This document shows positions 33,961 to 45,300 of a stretch of DNA of 64,000 nt, piece by piece (position 1 is the stretch's first letter; the number at the start of each line of letters is the position of its first letter). The position numbers and the translations under genes are program-made. Source of the stretch: Chrysaora quinquecirrha (lineage: Eukaryota > Cnidaria > Scyphozoa > Semaeostomeae > Pelagiidae). The stretch is taken from contig JACTAT010000181.1 in assembly GCA_014526335.1 (NCBI GenBank), forward strand, positions 118,750-182,749, given 5' to 3'. The notes under the pieces are model-generated. The model saw only the letters and a program-made list of their open reading frames with translations, made no database searches and had not been told where the DNA came from.

Positions 33961-34570
33961 GTCTATAAAAGTAGGAACGGGGAATTAGGGAATCAAGGAA
34001 TGGGGAACATAATGTTATATTAGGGGAATCTAAGGGTATTTAGGAATTATATTAATGGGGCATCACCCCTTGACTTGAATTAGGGGGTACAATTGTAGTA
34101 AAGAAATATATTAATCGGGTAGATCAGATGAATTAGGGAATTGAAGATTTGGCAACATGACGTCATATTAAGCGAATCCACCGGTATTTACGAATTGTAT
34201 TAAGGGGGCACAACCCCTTGACTTCAATTTAGGGGATACAATGATATTAACAATTTTATTAAGGGGGAACATCAGATAAATAAAATTGAAACACCTGTTC
34301 GTTCTTTCCTTCGATTTGAATTGAAGAGGTACCGTAGCATTGAGACATGGTACATCAAGGGAGTACAGCATGTCACAGCTTTAGCAACACCGATTTGATT
34401 TATTCTTTGACTTCTATTGAGGGGTACAGTGCTATTAAGGCGTTGTATTATGGGGATGCATCACACTTACAACACTTACAGGGTGTAAAAAGTTAGCAAA
34501 ACCCTTAAGTTTTGTTCTTCGACTTCTATTCAGGGGGGTCAATGATATTAAGGTATTGTATTAAGGGGGA
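33960..34570. repeat. Degenerate ~120-bp direct repeats
   Basis: About five imperfect copies of a unit with TTAAGGGGGMACAWCCCCTTGACTT-like words, GGGGTACAATG and ATTAAG.ATT. They lead straight into the GCAACTGG minisatellite. Confidence 0.6.
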
Positions 34571-34589
34571 ACATCAGATAAAACACTTA

Positions 34590-35740
34590 TGAAAACGTGC
34601 ATGCAAACCAGCATCAACCAAACAATTGGGCAGCTGGACAACTGGGCAACTCGGCCACCGAACAACTGGAGAACTGGGCAACCAAGCAGATCTGCAACTC
34701 GGCAACTAACCAACAGAGCAACCCAGCAACCAGGTAACCTAGCAACTATACAACCGGGCAACAAAGCAGAATGGCAGTCCAGCAACTGAGGAACTAGGAA
34801 ACAAAGCAACGTAGCAACTGGGCAGTCGAGTAACTACTCAACTCGGTAAGCAAACCACCGAGCAATAGTGCAACCGAGCGTCTCGGTAACTGAGCAATTG
34901 GGCAACTGAACAGGGCAACTGAGCAACCAAGCAACTGGGAAACTGGGAAACCATGCAGCTGGGCAGCTGAGAAACTGGGCAACTCAGCAACTAGCCAACA
35001 AAAGCAACGGCGCAATTGGGGAACCGAGCAACTGTGAAACTAGAAAACCGAGCAACTGGGAACCAAGCAACCGAGCACATCAGCAACAGGGCAATCAAGC
35101 AATTGGGCAAATCAGCAACTGGGCAACGGAGCAACTGAGCAACCAGAACGACGGCGCAACTGGGCAGCCGAGCAAATGGGCGACTGGGAAACTGAACAAC
35201 TTGGAACCAAGAAACCAACGTGACAACTGGCAAGCCCCGCAGCAGACAACCAAGAAACGGAGCAACAAACCAAACGAGCAATTGACCAAGTGAGCAACTA
35301 ACCAACTGGGCAACCAAGAAACTTTGCAACTGCGAAACACCAAAGCTGGGCAGCCAAGAAACGCTGCAACAGGGCAACTGAGCAACACTGCAACTGGGCA
35401 ACAGAGCAACTAGGCAACTTGGAAACTGAGCAACTGGTAACTGACCAATTCAGCGACAGGGCAACCAGGCAATTGGGCAAGTGAGCAACTGAGAACATTG
35501 ACAATTTGGCAACTGGGAAACCATCCAATGAAGCAACAGGGCAGCCGAGAAATGGGAAAATGAACAACTTGGCAAATGGACAGCTGAGCAATTGGACAAC
35601 CAGAGCAATCGGGCAACTTGGCAACCGAGCAACTGGGCTACTGGGAAACTGAGCAAATGGGCAACTGGAAAACCAAGCAATTGGGAATCAAGCAACCAAG
35701 CAAAGCAGTAACGGGGCAACTAAGCAACTGAACAAATGAA
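34590..35740. repeat. Minisatellite of ~8-10-bp GCAACTGG units
   Basis: Over a hundred copies of GGCAACTGA/GCAACCGAGC-type units span about 1.15 kb. The several overlapping - strand frames rich in QLPSC/SVAQL are translations of this repeat and not genes. Confidence 0.92.
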
Positions 35741-36158
35741 ACCCTTAGTAACCAAGTTTGCGATATTTCTTTCACCCTACATTCCAATGTCATCCACATT
35801 TCACGTACCCTCAAGTAAAAGGTTACCATTTTAAATCCCCCTGATGAATGACGCAAGTTTAGATTCTTATTTTCTCCTTATGAGATTTCCACTCAGGTGC
35901 GATGGTCAAATTATCCTCTTTATCCTCAAAAATAATGTTTCACGCAAAAATTTCCCTGGTATGTGACGTCACTCTAGATTCCTACTTTTTCCGTATGAAA
36001 TTCCCATTCAGGTCGGGTGCTCACGCAATAATTTTTATTCTTGCCAACGATCATCGCAACTAAGATCCATCGTATGTATGACGTCAGTCACCTTTTTTCC
36101 TGCAGAGCCGATGCTATGTGCACAGATGAGCTTCCCAACGAGTTTAGAAGTAGTGAGA

Positions 36159-36285
36159 GCACGTGCGAAGCACGTGCCACCGAGAGGTTGCCGCGAGCGC
36201 AGCGAGCGGCAGCCGAGCAGAGCGACGCGAAGCGTCGCCCGCGAGCCGCGGAGCGGCGAGAAGCCCTCCGCAGGAGCTAGCGATG
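36159..36285. repeat. Cluster of GC-rich hairpins with GAA/GGA loops
   Basis: There are three perfect stem-loops: GCACGTGC-GAA-GCACGTGC (36159-36177), GCGACGC-GAA-GCGTCGC (36222-36238) and GCCGC-GGA-GCGGC (36245-36257). A longer GCCGC..GCGGC hairpin lies around 36190-36210. The block is far more GC-rich than anything near it. Confidence 0.8.
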
Positions 36286-37099
36286 GCCGCCTCTCTTATA
36301 TACTAATTTTGTAGTAGTCAAGGCAACAATTTTGTCAGAGCATCTCCTCCGTGGCTGTTTATGTTACGCTTCTCAAACCTGCACCCTTCTCTGCAACCTA
36401 TTCTGAAGTTGAGCCATCGCTTGCGATATCTTTCGTAACTGCTACCGTTTCTTGGGTAAACGGGGGAAAAGCCCCCTCCTTTGTCAAAAGGCATTGTCTT
36501 GCCCCATTAGAATCTTTTGTCTACATCCCAGACGTAGATAGCTTGCTTACTATATGTTAAATTCTTCTTGCTTCATAACGATGACTACAAGTAACGAAGC
36601 TGACTGAATATATCTACTAAATTTCATATATACCTGGATTATTTACTGGGAAATAACAACCTTTCTCGATCTAAAAAGGTTTTAACCTTGATGTTTACAG
36701 GAAAATTCAGTCAACCGGCTTGAATCGCATTGTGTTATGCTTTTACCCCTTTCAATTGAAACAAAATGCCATTACCTGATTTCAAAAGCTTATTCAGAAT
36801 TGCGTTTCATTCAAAGCAAAGCAAAAACCCTTTTGAAAACTTTTGTGAAGAGTGCATTTGAAAGACAACAAAACCAAATGCCATCCTGAAGTCTAAGCTG
36901 GCTGGATAGCAGTATCTGACTATGCAGTATGAAACAGGACTATCAAACTACTAAAAGACAAACAGGGCTACTAAACTACCAAAAGACAAACAGTATCCTG
37001 CAGTAGACCCGGTTCCTGACACGGGACTGAATCTCCATGATCAGACAGAGAATGCGTTCAATCTATTTTATTGCTACGCTTTTTATCAAGGATCATTTC

Positions 37100-38250
37100 A
37101 GAGGAAGGAAACAAGGACGCCTAGAAAGCTAAAACTTTCCACGAAACGAAAAAATGGACTAACAAACAGGCTTAGAAACACGCCGAGGAACAGAATTAAG
37201 GATGAGGGCTGAATACTGTGAATAATTTCAGGACTGAGGAACAGGGCTAAGAAATGGGACTTAAGACCGAGTAATTTCAGGACTGAGGAACAGGACATAA
37301 GAATGGGACCTAAGGCCATGAGTAATTTCAGGACTGAGGAACAGGACTAAGGAATGGGACTGAAGACCATGAGTATTTTCGGGACTGAGGAACAGGACTA
37401 AGGAATGGGACCTAAGACTGTGAGTAATTTCAGGACTGAGGAACAGGACTAAGGAATGGGACTGAAGACCATGAGTAATTTCGGGACTGAGGAACAGCAC
37501 TAAGGAATGGGACTGAAGACTATGATTAATTTCAGGACTGAGGAATTAGGAGCAGGACTGAAGACCATGAGTAATTTCAGGACTGAGGAACAGGACTAAG
37601 GAATGGGACTGAAGACCATGAGTAATTTGAGGACTGAGGAACAGGACTAACGAATGGGACTGAAGACCACGAGTAATTTCAGGACTGAGGAAAGGACAAA
37701 GGAATGGGACTGAAGACCACGAGTAACGTCAGGATTGAGGAAGAGGACAAAGGAATGGGACTGAAGACCACAAGTAATTTCAGGACAGAGGAAGAGGACT
37801 AAGGAGTGGAACGGAAGACGACGAGTAACGTCAGGATTGAGGAAGAGGACTAAGGAATGGGACTGAAGACCATGAGAAATTCAGGACTGAGGAACAGGAC
37901 TAAAGAATTGGGCTAAAGACCATGAGTAATTTCAGGACTGAGGAACAGGCCTTAAGAATGGGACTGAAGACCATGAGTAATTTCAGGACTGAGGAAAAGG
38001 ACTGAGGAATTGGACTGAAGACCCTGAATAATTTTTGGACTAAGGAACTGGATAAAGGAACGGGCCTGAAGACCATGAATAATTCCGGGACTAAGGAACA
38101 TGAACAATAATAAGTCTGAGGAACAGGACCAAGGAATGGGATAGAAAATCTGAACAATATCAAGACTGAGGAACCGGACCAAGGAATGGGACGAAAGACC
38201 ATCAGTTATTTCAGGACTATTTACGGAACAGACCATAGATAAACAGAGCT
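37100..38250. repeat. 51-bp minisatellite
   Basis: About 20 units of GACTGAAGACCATGAGTAAT + TTCAGGACTGAGGAACAGGA + CTAAGGAATGG, with variants toward the right. Because 51 is 17 codons, - strand frames stay open over several units (SPEITHGLQSHSLVLFL). I see no start context, splice or composition supporting a protein. Confidence 0.9.
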
Positions 38251-38417
38251 GCTGTACACTAACTAATTTGAAACTTAGGAACATCATTGTGGACTAAGGA
38301 CCTTGGACTAAAACAGAGGAACAAAACTATGATTGCCACTAGGAAAAGGGACCCTGGACTAGGACCAAGGAAAATACTCAAATTTAGAAACTATGAGCTA
38401 AGTGAAGAAGCAGGGTT

Positions 38418-38496
38418 CGTTGAGGCGGAGGTTCTTAAGGCAGTGGTCCTTGAGGCAGAGGTTCTTGAGGCGGAGGTTCTATGAGGCGGTGGTCAG
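38418..38496. repeat. 21-bp minisatellite
   Basis: About four units of GAGGCGGAGGTTCTT/GAGGCAGTGGTCCTT, immediately after the 51-bp array. Confidence 0.7.
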
Positions 38497-38499
38497 AGA

Positions 38500-39315
38500 C
38501 GGGCATGGGCTAGTGTATAAAACTAATATATAATTTGAAATAGAAAGTTCTCCAAAATTGGAACTACAGGAGCATTCCTTTTCTGTCCAAAAACTTGAAC
38601 GAATGATTCTTATTTTTCATTTCCCACCCTTATAAGATGATGAAAAAACTGAAGATGAAAAAAATGAAGAACAAAGAAAATAGTCTTGAATTTCTTCAAA
38701 AAGGTGTCGTCTAATTTGCAGTTTTATTAGTTCCACTGTACCACACAAACGGTACTTGACTGAGGGACTGAGGTGTTTGGGATGGGAGGTAGATAAGTAA
38801 GGGTCAAATTTGACCTTTATTTTACAATACATAATCTCGTACATTTGCTAATAGTATGCCGAAGTATGCTAGGGTATTTTGAAGAATTTCGAACACTTTC
38901 TTTATGAAGTTGCTGAAAAATTTGCCAAATAATTATCGGAATTTTTTATGGGTGGCTCCCAACTATCATTACTCCTCGTCCAATTAAAATCGTTGAAACT
39001 GTACCACGTGATGATTGAGGGTTGGACGACTAATGTAATTTCAAAACACAGGAAGGTTTTCATTGGAATGACGAAGTTTTAGGCCTTTTTCAAAGTTTCA
39101 TCCACAAAGAATCCTGTTTGAAATATCTCAATACGTTTTAGATAGCTGTGTTTTATGTCAAGAAAATATTACACCTTCACTTTTAGACTCGTCAAGAAAG
39201 ATTTGAGAAACAGATGAATTAGAAACGGTTCGCTGGAAAGCAGTCAAGCACGAAAACAACTTCAAGCTTGAGTGACTAATCGACATCTCGTCTTGGAAAA
39301 AGTGAAGAAAAAATC
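38500..39315. other. Upstream region of the Pax gene
   Basis: AT-rich sequence between the minisatellites and the putative first Pax codon. It should contain the promoter or 5'UTR, but I find no convincing TATA or initiator motif. Confidence 0.35.
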
Positions 39316-39328
39316 ATGGCACACGCAG
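39316..39328 (+). CDS. Pax exon 1 (candidate, codes M-A-H-A-G)
   Basis: ATGGCACACGCAG followed by donor GTTATT. It ends after the first base of a codon, exactly the phase the paired-domain exon needs to make the conserved Gly of GHGGVNQL. Very short first coding exons are usual in Pax genes. Other upstream exons are possible. Confidence 0.45.
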
Positions 39329-42300
39329 GTTATTGACTATTCGCTCCACTTACTACTCACAATATGCTTCGTTTACTCAATATTTTAATAATAAATGAGA
39401 TCATTGATATCATTAAACTGCAAAGTAGCAGGTGACGGGTTGCGCTGATTTTTACCGAAATTTGTTTGTTGTGAATTGTGAGGTTTGCGTGTGAGCTTTG
39501 CTTAGGACAAAACTCAAATGTGGAGAAAGAAACAACCATTTTATAGCTTCTTCCAGTCTAAGAAAGTTTTTGTAAGTTGCTTTATGTTACCATTGATAAA
39601 AATTTTAATGATTTGTATTGTAGAACAGTTTCTTTGCCTTGATTGCTTTATGGTAAATAAACTACTAATTGTTTTAGGACATGGAGGAGTCAACCAACTC
39701 GGAGGAATGTTCGTCAATGGCCGCCCACTACCAGAACCTGTTAGACGAAGAATCGTTGAATTGGCGCATCAAGGAGTCCGTCCTTGTGATATATCAAGGC
39801 AGTTAAGAGTCTCTCATGGCTGCGTCAGCAAAATTCTCGGACGGTATTATGAAACAGGTTCAATAAAGCCAGGTGTCATTGGTGGAAGTAAGCCAAAAGT
39901 TGCCACTCCAATGGTGGTTGGCAAGATTGCAGATTACAAAATTGCCAACCCCACAATGTTTGCTTGGGAAATAAGAGACCGTCTTCTTCTTGATTCTGTA
40001 TGCACTCAGGAGAATGTGCCAAGTGTGAGCTCCATAAATAGAATCGTCCGTAATCGTATTAATGCAAATGCAAATGGCCAAATTGTAGTTAGTCAGGGAG
40101 ATTTTGTGGAAGAGATGAAGAATGAACAAGGGTCTTCTGTCCCTGTTTTGTTGCCAGGCAGTTTTGCCCAGTTCCCTGGACGAGGTGGCCCGTATTCGAT
40201 TAATGGCATTCTAGGCATTGCAATGGCCTCACAATGTGAGCCAGCTATGTCTGAATCTGAAAATATCAACCGTAAAGGAATTGTCAAGTCTGAGCAAATG
40301 AACATGGCAGAAGGTAACTTAAAGCTTTATTTCACAGTCTTGATATCATCAGCTGTTATTGACACGTCTTCCGACTGATCTAGGATTTGAATGCATTTGC
40401 ACACCCATGCATCTACACTCTTTTTTTTTATAAGAAACTAAGATTTTTTTCAGTACTCAAAGTTTCTTAGTTTTTGGACAATTTTGGTACTGAAAGTTTC
40501 TTAGCAGTTTCTTAGGGATTAAATTTTTTTAGTGCCAAAACATGTAATTGGCATTTTAATTTGACAAATAGAAGAAACAATACAATTCACGTTTACATGA
40601 GCTGTTCTTTTTGTAAAAATAGACACTTGTGGTGTAACAGAAGTTCGTTTTTCGATGCTATATTCAACTCTAAAGACTATTGAGACCTGCGAGTTTCTTA
40701 TCATTTTGGGTCGAGTACTGAAAGTTTCTTAACCAATATTGATCTCAGTACTGAGTTTCTTATAAACGGGTTTCTTATAAAAAAAAGAGTGTATTGCAGC
40801 TGTAAAGATGCAGTGTGAATGGTGGGAATGAGAAATTTGTGGCCAGGAATTCAGCATTCGAAGAAATTTCTAACTGGCCATCAGAAGAGCATGGTCAGAA
40901 ATATTTCAAAGGCAACCCCAAAGCCTTCTATTTTATCATTGCTCAAATAACAACCTCAGTAATTCACAACTAAAGTGGCCTCTGCAAAGTTTGATTGGAC
41001 AAAATTTGGCCCTCAGTCTACAAAATTTTGGTCATAGACAGTTTAAGGTTACTGGTAACACTGTCCTTGTTATATGTCCATGTCTTTGCAATTTGACTTC
41101 AATGTGTAAGTGCAATGTCAAATGAAGGTGCTGTGTGTCGTGGTGTAATCCAGCTTAACTCTTGGTGTCAGGAGCTCAGTGGGTCAAGGTTCGAGCCAAG
41201 CCAATAGCATCACAATGCTTTCTTGACAAGTTGGCCCACTGCCAAATCAGTCCACTACCAAGTCGGCCCACCCCTATCCGCTCAATGGACAAGTCGGCCC
41301 ATCGAAAGGTCAGCCTGTGACATTATTTACTAGCTATCTTGCTATGTTTAGGGATATTGGGGGCTGGTGCCCCCAAACCCTTGCTTTAACAGTGTACATG
41401 TTTCAAATTTATTACATTTAAGTGGGTTGACTTGTTATACACTGACAGGCTGACTTGTCTAACACATGGTGGGCCGACTTGTCTAAAACATGGTTGGGTA
41501 ACTTTGTAGTGGGCCGACTTGTCCTGTTACCATCACAGCCAGGTCAAGGTCTTGATTAGTTAACCTACTACTGAGATCCTAGCGACTGGTGCTAAAACAC
41601 CAGTTCACCTTCATCTTAGTGTTTCTGATTTGATTTTATCTTTCTAGTGCAAATAATCAACATGGAATCAATGAATGGACAGCAGACACATGAACAATAT
41701 CAAAATCATCAAGTTGAACAACCCCAGATTGAGCAACATCAGATTCAACAGCAACAACAGCAACATCAAGAACCTACAACCACAAATAACCAAAACCATC
41801 AACAATATCAAATGCAAAACACGGCAACCATTCAGAATGGATCAAGCAATAAACGTCAAGCACGCAAAAATAGAGTCAACTTCACTCCAGAGCAACTTGA
41901 TATTCTGGAAAAAGCATTCAACTCAACTTCATATCCAGATGCAGCCAAAAGAGAGGAAATTGCAAAAATGGCAGATTTGCCAGAGACCAGAGTTCAGGTT
42001 GAACAACTGTCAATCTTATTAGGATTTGCATCATAACTTCCTCCAAATAGATGATTCTGCAAACGATGGCATTGGGGGGCATTTGACCAGATGCATCGTG
42101 TTTCAATATCCGATTCCATTAAAATCAGTTATCTCAATTATTGAATGCAAATATTGTTAAATGCCCTCATGCCTTTATTGTCAAATTCTCTTTTACCCCC
42201 ACTTTCCCCATGCTTCTGGGGCCACTTGTTGTTGCTGGATGTTTTTTCATATTTTCAACACCTCAAAAAAAGAAAATTTCCAAGACGTGGGAAAGAGTGG

Positions 42301-45300
42301 TGCTGTATTTGTCCCTTGAGTTCATGATTGACTTTGAAAGTGATATGTTTTGTTGTACTCCCTCAACTTAACCATGATCCAAATCCTTTCTTCAGACATG
42401 CTACTCATCTCATATTGGCTTCATGCTCTACAGCATGGCACTGCCCCTCTCTAACCAAGAGCAGCACTACCCCAAGCAAGTTGTTTTTCCTTCAGAGGGA
42501 GTATTGTTTTAAGCATTTATTGCAATTGTTGAACCCCTCATGATTCTGTATTTATTGCAATTAATACACGTTGTTGCTTATCTAACCTGATGCAAATAAC
42601 TTTCTACCTATAGGTTTGGTTTTCAAACAGAAGAGCAAAAATGAGAAAGTAGCAGTGCTCATGATGAAGAAGCTTCATCTCAGTCAGAACAAAAGCATAT
42701 AATTAGTCAACCAGCTCATTCTGCAATAATCCCACCATCAAATCTAAACTTTGTTCATGGTGCATTTTCAGTCCAGAATGGAATTGATTCAGAATCCGTC
42801 ACATACAGCCATCATGACTTGAAGCCTCATCTTACAGAACTGAGACCAGTCGCTGAATCAAACCTTGGTCAAATTCCAAACATATTCATCCCCACCACAC
42901 ACCAAAATGGCTATGAAATGATGTCAAATAATTCATCCTTCCTAACACCCAGCCCACAGCATAACCCGGTGTTCACAATAGGAATGCCAGTTAGTACCTC
43001 TGAAAAATCAGGTGACAATTCAGCAGAGGAATCAATCATCAATATCAAGACTGAAACACCCCCAGACACACCCGCATCTGAAACTACTCAAATGTCTTTT
43101 ACAAGTAAGTCAGATTCTGAAAAAATAGATTCAATGGAACCTATTGATATTAATAATAATAATAATAAAATTATCTCTGCAAATGAGGTGAAGTCCAAAG
43201 TAGGTTCAGAATATAGGTCAAGAAATCAACATGATACCAAGTGCTGAGATGTTAGACTTGTATGAGGCCCCAAAAGTGGGACAATTTTTTTATGATTCAT
43301 GCAATAATACACAACAGAACTTCATTTTCATGTTCAGAGTAGAAAATTTCTGATTTCACAAATCATGCATAAAAAGTATTCCAATACCGCATCACACAGA
43401 TGCTGGGGGGGATCTTCTTATGTTGCAAAGTGATACCACATTTTGGTAGCTGTATATTTTTGCATGTGTTAGTTAGACAAATGATCCTTGAATTTCAAAG
43501 AAACATACCAATTGCCTATTTCAACATCATGCATCAAGGGAGCCAAATCTTCAGGGGGAAGGGGCCATTTTTCAAGCATATACACATAAATGCATAAATA
43601 TTTGTAGTAAAGTATTTTTAGCCATAATTTTATAAAAATTTTTATAGGTCAAAATTAAGAAAATTCCTACTGAACAAATTTGTATTTTTTTGTAAATAAC
43701 TGAATATCAGTATTCTTTGCTTATCATACTGTAGATATGTTTTATATATTTTTACTTAATCAGCTGTTTTCTTAATGTATATTTTTGATATACACGTCCA
43801 AAATTCTTTTAAGCAAGCGTTTCTTTTACTTTGCCTTCATGGTTATTCCGAGGAAATGACCCAAACGTGATTTGATCTAGTATTAACATTTGTTTTAAGG
43901 TTCTTGCCAAACGATCAAACATTGTTTTTCAAACATTTGAAATTCGCTTATCAAGCAAAATGTTTCACCGTTTAGCCACGTCGCAAAGCATTGCTCGTCT
44001 AACATTTTTCTAGCGTTAAACAAACAATGTTCTTGAACTTTTTCATGCAAATTTTCCTTATTTTTGGTTGTCAAGCAATCTTCTGTGACCTGGCCAAACA
44101 ATCAAACATTGCTTTTCAAACATTTGAAATTCGCTTAGCAAGCGAAATGTTTCACCGTTTGGCGAGATACAACAATCACATTATCAGCATTAAAAACCCA
44201 AGCTTCATTAATTTATCTATAATGATGACTTTTAATAGTGATTAAGGATTAACAGTGTCTTATTGTTATTAACGACTTTAGCTGATTTCTAACATCTTTT
44301 AACCCACTAACCAACTTCACTATTTTTTCTAGCTTCTCCTTCAATGATAGAAAGTCATGCGGTATCTTTAAACCATTTATCGAGTTCATTTTCACTGCCC
44401 CCTGTTAGTACACTGACCAAGAGTACTAGTGAAGCAAACAGCACTTATAATTCTGATTATCAACAACAACAACAACAACAACAACAATACAGTTCTGATC
44501 AGTGGCTAAGATATCCAACGCAAGGCCTCATGGGTAGACCCATCCATCTAACTACTAACTGGTATGATTTTATGTTTATTATCTTTAATTCTTTCAGCTT
44601 GCTCCTCGTACGGTAAATCCTACGGTAAAACCGGATCTTTCGGGTCGTAAATAATATGCTCTCCGGTGGAGGGACGTTAAAAAGAGATTGGGTTAGCTTT
44701 CTATGCTGTTTTGACCTCTTGTTAAACAGTGTATTGTACATGTTCGAATTTTCGCCCATTCAAACCAGCGGTTATTTAATAGAGAGAGGGGTTGATTTCC
44801 CTCAGTTTAAAGAAACAGGAGCCGTAGGCGTTTATAAGAGATGGCGTTAAACAAATGGGGCGTTTAATACAAAGAGGATTAGCCGTAGAGTGGAACCTCC
44901 ATATTGCTGACACCTATGGGACCATTGCCAGTTTCCGTTATAGAGACGCGTCCGCTGTATAGAGTTTCGTTATAACAAAAAAAACTATAGTTGGGACGAA
45001 AACACTTGTCCGTTGTTCGGAGGTGTCCGTTTTGTAGATGTGTCCGTTTTATAGAGATGGTCGTCAAAGGAGGTCCCACTCTATGTCAGAAAGCAGTCGG
45101 AATTTATCTTTGATTTGAGATGCTGTGTGTGTCGAGAGGTAACATGGTATCATTTGGAGAAAATTTGAGATTTTGATACGACCAGAACAGCGAACCTGTA
45201 GCCATGATTGAGTGCAATAACGCTTTACCTGGTCACTAGCTCTCCACGAACCCCAGTCGCTCCAATGTGTTGGGGGAAAGGCGTTGCAGCCAACCGTCGC

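Noticed and set aside
34561..35856. Overlapping Cys/Leu-rich - strand frames (QLPSCSVAQL type)
   Set aside because: Pure translation of the GCAACTGG minisatellite, with no start context or domain.
39518..39677. Upstream extension of the Pax open frame ([12 protein letters not shown]...)
   Set aside because: The paired domain begins right after a strong acceptor (TTGTTTTAG) at 39677; the upstream open stretch is intron that happens to lack stops.
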